Assembly: GCA_025928415.1 (NCBI GenBank) | Contig: JAICJK010000066.1 | Coordinates: forward strand, 1-9,109 | Origin: Solirubrobacteraceae bacterium | GTDB lineage: Bacteria > Actinomycetota > Thermoleophilia > Solirubrobacterales > Solirubrobacteraceae | Length of the DNA: 9,109 nucleotides | Direction: 5' to 3' | In this document: in pieces, positions 4,945 to 9,109 of the stretch | Numbering within the stretch: position 1 is the first letter of the stretch | Layout: each line of letters begins with the position of its first letter | Program-made: the position numbers and the translations under genes | The notes under the pieces: generated by a model | What the model was told of the DNA's origin: nothing | Databases searched by the model: none | Seen by the model: the letters and a program-made list of their open reading frames with translations, nothing else

Positions 4945-4963
4945 GCCCGGGCGCCGCCCGGGC
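4945..4963 (+). terminator. Very stable GC hairpin, possible end of the upstream transcript
   Basis: GCCCGGGC (4945-4952) pairs perfectly with 4956-4963 around GCC. It follows the structured stretch and precedes the LysM promoter-like box. There is no T-run, so termination is a guess. It could equally be part of the RNA fold. Confidence 0.4.
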
Positions 4964-4989
4964 CGCGATCTGGCGACGGGCGGGCGCCC

Positions 4990-4995
4990 TATCCT
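4990..4995 (+). promoter_or_regulatory. Candidate -10 box TATCCT for the LysM-dac-pfkB operon
   Basis: TATCCT fits the actinobacterial -10 pattern and ends 11 bases before the ATG at 5007, leaving almost no leader and no Shine-Dalgarno, as for the gene at 3171. No -35 is evident. Confidence 0.45.
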
Positions 4996-5006
4996 CCCCC
5001 GCAGCC

Positions 5007-5345
5007 ATGCCCTCCCGCCGTCCCGCGCGCCTGATGGCGCCGCTCGCCCTCGTCGCGGCGGCCGTCGCCGTCGTGCTGGTGGTGCAGTCGTCGAAGTCGG
5101 GCTCCAAGGGCGCCTCGAGCCCCGCCTCCGCGACGTCGCAGTCGACGTCGACGCGGACCGCCGGGCGCTCCTCGCCCACGCTCAGCAGCCGCCCGCCCCG
5201 CCGCAGCTACACGGTCAAGGCCGGCGACACGTTGTCGGGCATCGCGCAGGCGACGGGCGTGAGCCTGTCGAGGATCGAGGCGCTCAACCCGCATGTCGAC
5301 GCCGGCGCGCTGCGCACCGGCCAGAAGCTCAAGCTCGCGCCGTGA
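5007..5345 (+). CDS. LysM-domain membrane-anchored protein
   Basis: The 112-residue protein has an Arg-rich N-terminus, one hydrophobic helix at about residues 10-27 (starting LMAPLALVAAAV), a Ser/Thr-rich linker (about 29-62) and a single C-terminal LysM domain from YTVKAGDTLSGIA to about QKLKLAP at the end. LysM binds the N-acetylglucosamine parts of peptidoglycan, so the protein probably holds the wall from an N-terminal membrane anchor. There is no catalytic domain. The frame is open upstream into pyrF, but ATG 5007 gives a proper positive-inside anchor and lies after the promoter-like box. Its TGA overlaps the GTG of the carboxypeptidase gene (GTGA), so the pair is coupled. No lipobox cysteine was seen near the helix. 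Confidence 0.85.
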   Translation: MPSRRPARLMAPLALVAAAVAVVLVVQSSKSGSKGASSPASATSQSTSTRTAGRSSPTLSSRPPRRSYTVKAGDTLSGIAQATGVSLSRIEALNPHVDAGALRTGQKLKLAP

Positions 5346-6625
5346 CCGCCGGCGGTCCCAGCTCCCGGAGGGCGCGGCCGGCGGCGGGGCTCCTGGCGTT
5401 CGCGGCGACCCTCGCCCTCACGCTCGCCCTCCTGGCGATCCCGGCACCCCGCGCCGCCGCCGCGGCCGCCGCCCATCCGCCCGCCATCCGGGCACCCGCG
5501 GCGATCCTCGTCGAGCCCGCCACGCGGGACGTCGTCTACGCGCGCAACGCCGACCAGCGCCGCCCGATCGCCTCCACGACGAAGCTCATGACCGCGCTGC
5601 TGGCGCTCGAGCGCCTGCCGCTCGACGACGTGCTGTCCGCCGTGCCCTACGACGCGTCGCCCGCGGAGTCGGTCGCCGGGATACGGGCCGGCGAGCGCCT
5701 CACGGTGCGCGACTACCTGCGCGCCCTGCTCGTGCAGAGCGCCAACGACGCGGCGCAGACGCTCGCCGTCCGCGTCGCGGGGTCGCGCAAGGCGTTCGTC
5801 GCGCTCATGAACCGCCGCGCGCGGCAGCTCGGGCTGCACGACACCCACTACACGACGCCGGTGGGCCTCGACGTCCCCGGCAACTACTCGACGGCGTCCG
5901 ACCTCGTGAAGCTCGCCCTCGTGCTGCGCACCCACGCCTTCGCGCGCGAGACGACCGACCTGCGCAGCGTCACGATCGGCACCGGGTCGCGCACGCGGAC
6001 GTTCCGCAACCAGAACGGCCTGGTCCGCACCGTCCCGTGGATCAACGGGGTCAAGACCGGCCACACGCGCGGGGCCGGCTACGTGCTGGTCGGGTCGGGC
6101 ACGCGCGACGGGGTCACCGTCCTGAGCGCGGTTCTGGGCGACCCGACCGACGCCGCCCGGGAGCAGGACTCGCTGGCGCTGCTGCGCTACGGCCTGGGCC
6201 GCTACCACCTCGTGCACCCGGTCACCAAGGGGCACCGGTACGCGGCCGCCCGCCTGACCTACCGCGACCAGGACGTCCCCTTGGTCGCGTCGCGGACGAT
6301 CGGCCTGGTCACGCGCCGCGGCGAGCGGCCGCGGATCACGGTCACCGGCGCGCCGGCGAAGGTCGACGGGCCCGTCCCGCAGGGCACGCGGGTGGGGACG
6401 ATCGTCGTGCGCCGGCGCGGCGAGGTCGTCGACCGGGTCGCGCTGGTCACCGGTGAGGCCGTGTCGGCCGCCTCGGCCGTCCAGCGGCTGCGGCACCTGA
6501 TCGGCAGCGCGGTGGTCCTCCTGCTGCTCGCGGTCTTCGCGGGCGGTAGCCTGGGTCTCGTGCTCCTGCGTCGCCGCGCCGTCCGGCGCCGGCGCGGGCC
6601 GGTGGGGGGGACCGAGACCGCATGA
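5342..6625 (+). CDS. D-alanyl-D-alanine carboxypeptidase (peptidase S11, PBP5-like)
   Basis: The 427-residue protein is a low-molecular-weight penicillin-binding protein that trims the terminal D-Ala of peptidoglycan stem peptides outside the membrane. All three active-site motifs are present: STTK with Ser78 and Lys81, SAN at 133-135, and KTG at 238-240. The N-terminus (RRARP, hydrophobic stretch 16-34, Ala-rich end near 44) is a Sec signal peptide. After the catalytic domain comes a beta-rich region (about 285-370) like the PBP5 C-terminal domain. A second hydrophobic helix follows at about 386-409, with an Arg-rich tail, giving a real C-terminal transmembrane anchor rather than the amphipathic helix of E. 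coli PBP5. The GTG start overlaps the LysM stop, and the stop overlaps the kinase ATG (ATGA). A run of seven G lies at 6604-6610, just before the end. DacF or DacA would be the usual label. Confidence 0.93.
   Translation: MTAGGPSSRRARPAAGLLAFAATLALTLALLAIPAPRAAAAAAAHPPAIRAPAAILVEPATRDVVYARNADQRRPIASTTKLMTALLALERLPLDDVLSAVPYDASPAESVAGIRAGERLTVRDYLRALLVQSANDAAQTLAVRVAGSRKAFVALMNRRARQLGLHDTHYTTPVGLDVPGNYSTASDLVKLALVLRTHAFARETTDLRSVTIGTGSRTRTFRNQNGLVRTVPWINGVKTGHTRGAGYVLVGSGTRDGVTVLSAVLGDPTDAAREQDSLALLRYGLGRYHLVHPVTKGHRYAAARLTYRDQDVPLVASRTIGLVTRRGERPRITVTGAPAKVDGPVPQGTRVGTIVVRRRGEVVDRVALVTGEAVSAASAVQRLRHLIGSAVVLLLLAVFAGGSLGLVLLRRRAVRRRRGPVGGTETA
6604..6610 (+). other. G7 tract in slippery phase before the dac/pfkB overlap
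   Basis: Seven G fall in the zero frame as G GGG GGG, the phase needed for -1 slippage. A -1 shift enters the kinase frame with no stop before its ATG at 6622. The tract could also change length by replication slippage. No downstream stimulatory fold was found. Confidence 0.3.
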
Positions 6626-7578
6626 TCATCACCGTCACGCTCAACGCGGCCATCGACAAGTCGCTGTCCGTGCCCAGCTTCCGGCTCGGGCGCCGCCACC
6701 GCTCGGTCGAGCAGACCACCATGGCCGGCGGCAAGGGCGTCAACGTCGCGCGCACGCTCAAGACGCTCGGGCAGCCCGTCATCGCCACAGGCTTCGCGGG
6801 CGGTCCGACCGGCACCCGGATCGTCGAGCAGCTCACCGAGGAGTCGATCCTCAACGACTTCGTGCGCATCCGCGAGGAGTCGCGGACGAACACCGCGGTC
6901 TACGACCCGACGAACGGCGAGCAGACCGAGATCAACGAGCGCGGGCCGGCGATCAGCCCGAAGGAGATCGAGCTCTTCCGGGACAAGCTGCTCTACCTGG
7001 CGCGGGGCGCGGACATCGTGGTCTTCGCCGGATCGCTGCCGCGCGGCCTCGACCCCGACCTCTACGCCGGCCTCATCCGCGACCTGCGCCGGATGGACGT
7101 CGCGACGATCGTCGACACCGACGGCGAGCCGCTGCGCCACGCCGTGCGCGCGGAGCCCGACGTCATCTCGCCGAACGTGCTCGAGGCCGAGGAGCTCGTG
7201 GGCCACGAGTTCAACGACGAGGAGGACCGCGTCATCGCCGTGCGCGAGATGGTCCAGCTCGGCGCCCGCGAGGCGATCATGACGGTCCCCGACGGCTGCC
7301 TGGCCTGTGTCCAGGAGGCCGGCGAGCGCCAGATCGCGCGCGTGTGGATCGCGCCCCGGGAGGCCGTCGCCGCGGTCGGCTCCGGCGACGCCTTCCTCGC
7401 CGGCTTCGTCGCCGCGCGCTACACCGGCCGCTCGCTGGCCGACTGCCTGCGCTTCGGGGTGGCCTGCGGCGCGGAGTCCACCCAGCGCCTGGGGGCGGGG
7501 CTCATCGACCCCCGCGAGGTCGAGCGCACGGTCGCCGAGACGGCGATCGAGTGGCTCTCGGTGCCCGCCGAGGTCTGA
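6622..7578 (+). CDS. PfkB-family sugar kinase (1-phosphofructokinase-like)
   Basis: The 318-residue kinase belongs to the ribokinase/PfkB fold, in the branch of 1-phosphofructokinase, tagatose-6-phosphate kinase and PfkB. It begins IITVTLNAAIDKS, the usual first strand. The substrate-side GGKGVNVAR motif is at 36-44, with NTAVYDP later, then FAGSLPRG near residues 135-142 and the ATP/anion-hole motif GSGDAFLAGF, where Asp256 is the catalytic base. Its second glycine-motif position is Ser instead of the more common Ala. Length is standard. The ATG overlaps the carboxypeptidase stop (ATGA). The substrate cannot be settled from sequence: fructose-1-phosphate, fructose-6-phosphate or tagatose-6-phosphate are all possible, and there is no fructose PTS gene nearby to favour FruK. 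The enzyme is cytosolic. Coupling with a cell-wall carboxypeptidase is unusual. Confidence 0.9.
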   Translation: MIITVTLNAAIDKSLSVPSFRLGRRHRSVEQTTMAGGKGVNVARTLKTLGQPVIATGFAGGPTGTRIVEQLTEESILNDFVRIREESRTNTAVYDPTNGEQTEINERGPAISPKEIELFRDKLLYLARGADIVVFAGSLPRGLDPDLYAGLIRDLRRMDVATIVDTDGEPLRHAVRAEPDVISPNVLEAEELVGHEFNDEEDRVIAVREMVQLGAREAIMTVPDGCLACVQEAGERQIARVWIAPREAVAAVGSGDAFLAGFVAARYTGRSLADCLRFGVACGAESTQRLGAGLIDPREVERTVAETAIEWLSVPAEV

Positions 7579-7656
7579 CGCTCGGCACGGCCCGCGCCCG
7601 GCGTGCGCGCCTGGGTCGCAGCGCGCTCGGCGAGCGGCGTCGTCGGGGGCCGCTGC

Positions 7657-7662
7657 TACCCT
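7657..7662 (+). promoter_or_regulatory. Candidate -10 box TACCCT for a short RNA
   Basis: TACCCT fits TAnnnT. A start about 7 bases on would begin with the GGGGACC arm of the hairpin at 7664-7699. No -35 is apparent. Confidence 0.3.
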
Positions 7663-7663
7663 G

Positions 7664-7740
7664 CCGGGGACCTTGGGTTGCCGCCTCACAGGTCCCCGGA
7701 TTCGCCGTTCCCAGAGCCCGCCTGCGCGGGCTCTTCTCGT
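7664..7740 (+). ncRNA. Candidate short structured RNA ending in a terminator, upstream of guaB3
   Basis: CCGGGGACC (7664-7672) pairs perfectly over 9 bp with 7691-7699 around an 18-base loop. A 13-base linker (7700-7712) follows, then a strong terminator hairpin. A TACCCT box lies just upstream. The whole looks like a transcript of about 70-75 bases lying between pfkB and guaB3. It could be an independent small RNA, or a leader that ends transcription before guaB3. It matches no guanine, ZTP, PRPP or other riboswitch consensus that I can recall. Confidence 0.5.
7713..7740 (+). terminator. Strong intrinsic terminator between pfkB and guaB3
   Basis: AGAGCCCGC (7713-7721) pairs over 9 bp with GCGGGCTCT (7726-7734) around CTGC. 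The pyrimidine tail TCTCGT follows, with few T but typical for a very GC-rich genome. It should insulate guaB3 from the operon upstream or end the short RNA. Confidence 0.75.
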
Positions 7741-7753
7741 CCGCCCCCAGACT

Positions 7754-7759
7754 TAGGAT
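7754..7759 (+). promoter_or_regulatory. TAGGAT before guaB3: -10 box or ribosome-binding site
   Basis: TAGGAT is a good -10 hexamer ending 6 bases before the ATG at 7766, which would make guaB3 leaderless. The same bases contain AGGA, 7 bases before the ATG, which would suit a Shine-Dalgarno. Both cannot act on the same transcript. The terminator just upstream favours the promoter reading. Confidence 0.45.
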
Positions 7760-7765
7760 CAGACC

Positions 7766-9019
7766 ATGGAGATCGAGATCGGTCGCGGGAAGAAGGCCCG
7801 CCGCGCCTACGGATTCGACGACATCGCGATCGTCCCGAGCCGGAGGACGCGGGACCCCGACGACGTCGACGTGACGTGGAAGCTCGGGCCCTATCGCTTC
7901 GAGCTGCCGCTGCTGGCCTCGGCGATGGACGGCGTGGTGTCGCCGCGCACCGCGGGCATCATCGGCAAGCTCGGCGGCCTGGCCGTCCTGAACCTCGAGG
8001 GGATCTTCACCCGCTACGAGGACGCGGAGGCGCAGCTCGCCCGCATCGCGCGCCTGCCCAAGGACGTCGCGACCCGCGAGATGCAGCGCATCTACCAGGA
8101 GCCGATCAAGCCCGAGCTGATCGCCCAGCGCGTGCGGGAGATCAAGGCGCAGGGCGTCGTGACCGCCGCGTCGCTGACGCCGCAGCGCGTCGAGAAGCAC
8201 TACGAGCTGGCGCTCGAGGCCGGGCTGGACATCCTCGTCATCCAGGGGACGGTCGTCTCGGCCGAGCACGTCTCGATGCACTCCCACGCGCTGAACCTCA
8301 AGGAGTTCATCCGCGAGGTCGGCGTCCCGGTCATCGTCGGCGGCTGCGCGAGCTATCACACCGGCCTGCACCTGATGCGCACCGGCGCGGCCGGCGTGCT
8401 GGTCGGCGTCGGGCCCGGCGCCGCCTGCACCACGCGCGGCGTCCTCGGCGTCGGCGTCCCGCAGGCGACGGCGATCGCCGACGTCGCGGGCGCGCGTTCG
8501 ACCCACATGCTGGAGACCGGCGAGTACGTGCAGGTCATCGCCGACGGCGGCATGCGCACCGGCGGCGACGTGTCGAAGGCCATCGCCTGCGGCGCCGACG
8601 CCGTGATGATCGGCTCGCCGCTGGCGCGCGCCCACGAGGCGCCGGGCCAGGGCTACCACTGGGGGATGGCGACCTTCCACCCGACGCTGCCGCGCGGCGC
8701 GCGCGTGCAGACGGTGCAGAACGGGACGCTGGAGGAGATCATCTCCGGCCCCGCGCACGAGAACGACGGCACGTTCAACCTGATGGGCGGCCTGCGGACC
8801 TCGATGGCGACCTGCGGCTATCAGGACATCGCGGAGTTCAACCGGGCCGAGCTGATGATCGCCCCGGCGCTGCAGACCGAGGGCAAGGCGCTGCAGACGG
8901 CGCAGCAGGTCGGGATGGGCTCGCGCGGCGCAGCCGTCGGCGCGCACTCGGGCAAGCCGGCCGACAGCGCACCCGACGCGTCGCTCAGCCCGCCGGAGCT
9001 CGCCGAGGCCCACGCTTGA
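7766..9019 (+). CDS. guaB3: GuaB3-family IMP dehydrogenase-related protein
   Basis: The 417-residue protein is an (alpha/beta)8-barrel of the IMP dehydrogenase/GMP reductase group, acting on guanine nucleotide synthesis. The barrel runs without the CBS pair that canonical GuaB carries between early strands, the hallmark of the GuaB3 branch. Visible marks are [11 protein letters not shown] at the start, LASAMDGV, the catalytic Cys221 in the GAACTTRG loop, and the IMP-phosphate motif DGGMRTGGD beginning at Asp260, followed by [12 protein letters not shown]. The C-terminal mobile flap region differs from GuaB. A cyanobacterial GuaB3 has been reported as a true IMP dehydrogenase, so that activity is likely, but GMP reductase-like chemistry cannot be excluded. 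The last 35 or so residues are a Gly/Ala/Ser/Pro-rich tail beyond the usual end near 380. It follows a strong terminator, so it has its own promoter. Its TGA overlaps a possible TTG start of the next frame. Confidence 0.93.
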   Translation: MEIEIGRGKKARRAYGFDDIAIVPSRRTRDPDDVDVTWKLGPYRFELPLLASAMDGVVSPRTAGIIGKLGGLAVLNLEGIFTRYEDAEAQLARIARLPKDVATREMQRIYQEPIKPELIAQRVREIKAQGVVTAASLTPQRVEKHYELALEAGLDILVIQGTVVSAEHVSMHSHALNLKEFIREVGVPVIVGGCASYHTGLHLMRTGAAGVLVGVGPGAACTTRGVLGVGVPQATAIADVAGARSTHMLETGEYVQVIADGGMRTGGDVSKAIACGADAVMIGSPLARAHEAPGQGYHWGMATFHPTLPRGARVQTVQNGTLEEIISGPAHENDGTFNLMGGLRTSMATCGYQDIAEFNRAELMIAPALQTEGKALQTAQQVGMGSRGAAVGAHSGKPADSAPDASLSPPELAEAHA

Positions 9020-9109
9020 CCGACCACCTCGTGACGGCGTCGACCGCGGCCACGGAGCTGGTCGACGCGTCGGCGGCCGTCGAGGTCCCGCGCGCCGTCG
9101 ACGAGGTGG
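9016..9109 (+). CDS. Start of an unidentified gene, cut by the window edge
   Basis: From a TTG at 9016 that overlaps the guaB3 stop (TTGA), the frame stays open for 31 codons to the edge, beginning [17 protein letters not shown]. An in-frame GTG lies at 9031. The overlap style matches other couplings in this window and the codon pattern is GC-biased, but 31 codons are too few to name a family. Confidence 0.35.
   Translation, partial: MTDHLVTASTAATELVDASAAVEVPRAVDEV

Noticed and set aside
3933..5006. Upstream extension of the LysM gene through pyrF
   Set aside because: The frame is open only because of high GC; the translation is a shadow of pyrF, and ATG 5007 gives a proper membrane anchor.
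4768..5006. c-di-AMP (ydaO) riboswitch before a LysM gene
   Set aside because: Context would suit it, but I could not find the conserved ydaO core sequence, so the element is left unassigned.
5207..6496. Long antisense frames opposite dac, pfkB and guaB3
   Set aside because: Such frames are expected at this GC content; their translations lack any domain and are rich in Arg, Ala, Gly and Pro.
7585..7606. GCACG/CGTGC hairpin soon after pfkB
   Set aside because: Only 5 bp with a 12-base loop and no T-run; the hairpin at 7713-7740 is a far better terminator.
7664..7740. Guanine, ZTP or PRPP riboswitch before guaB3
   Set aside because: None of the conserved cores that I know is visible and the region is too short for most of them.
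1..9109. CRISPR array, tRNA, rRNA or prophage genes
   Set aside because: No regularly spaced repeats, cloverleaf, rRNA-like stretch or phage protein was seen.

Overview
The window reads as chromosomal DNA of a very GC-rich actinobacterium. Strong third-position GC bias, a short HU, a GuaB3-type IMP dehydrogenase relative, a PyrF of the actinobacterial type and a MazEF pair that recalls Mycobacterium tuberculosis MazEF9 all fit. The gene style suggests Thermoleophilia/Solirubrobacterales, but that placement is from memory of similar proteins, not from a search.

Layout. Bases 1-941 hold the 3' part of hisC (+). Facing it on the minus strand is a mazE-mazF toxin-antitoxin pair (1039-1603) with a clear repeat-based operator at its 5' end. 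An intact IS110-family element (about 1693-2970, transposase on minus) lies between mazE and a 45-residue membrane-protein gene (3009-3146, minus). The element carries 10-bp inverted repeats near its ends and is bracketed by two hairpins of the same unusual design. From 3171 onward everything is on the plus strand: a 104-residue hypothetical gene, HU, pyrF overlapping the HU stop, a 239-base gap with strong RNA-like structure, then a tightly overlapping trio (LysM membrane protein, D-Ala-D-Ala carboxypeptidase, PfkB-family sugar kinase), a 187-base gap with a candidate small RNA and a strong terminator, guaB3, and the first codons of a further possible gene at the right edge.

How the genes fit together. 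hisC, pyrF and guaB3 are housekeeping biosynthesis genes (histidine, UMP, guanine nucleotides). LysM plus carboxypeptidase is a cell-wall module to which a sugar kinase is coupled by an ATGA overlap. The mazEF-IS110 segment is the accessory part and looks inserted into an otherwise ordinary region.

The best leads are the structured stretch 4773-4930, the short candidate RNA 7664-7740, the matching hairpins around the IS110 element, the triple-repeat mazE operator, and a correctly phased G7 tract that could let ribosomes slip from the carboxypeptidase into the kinase frame. No CRISPR array, tRNA or rRNA was seen, and no stretch over 300 bases lacks a gene.
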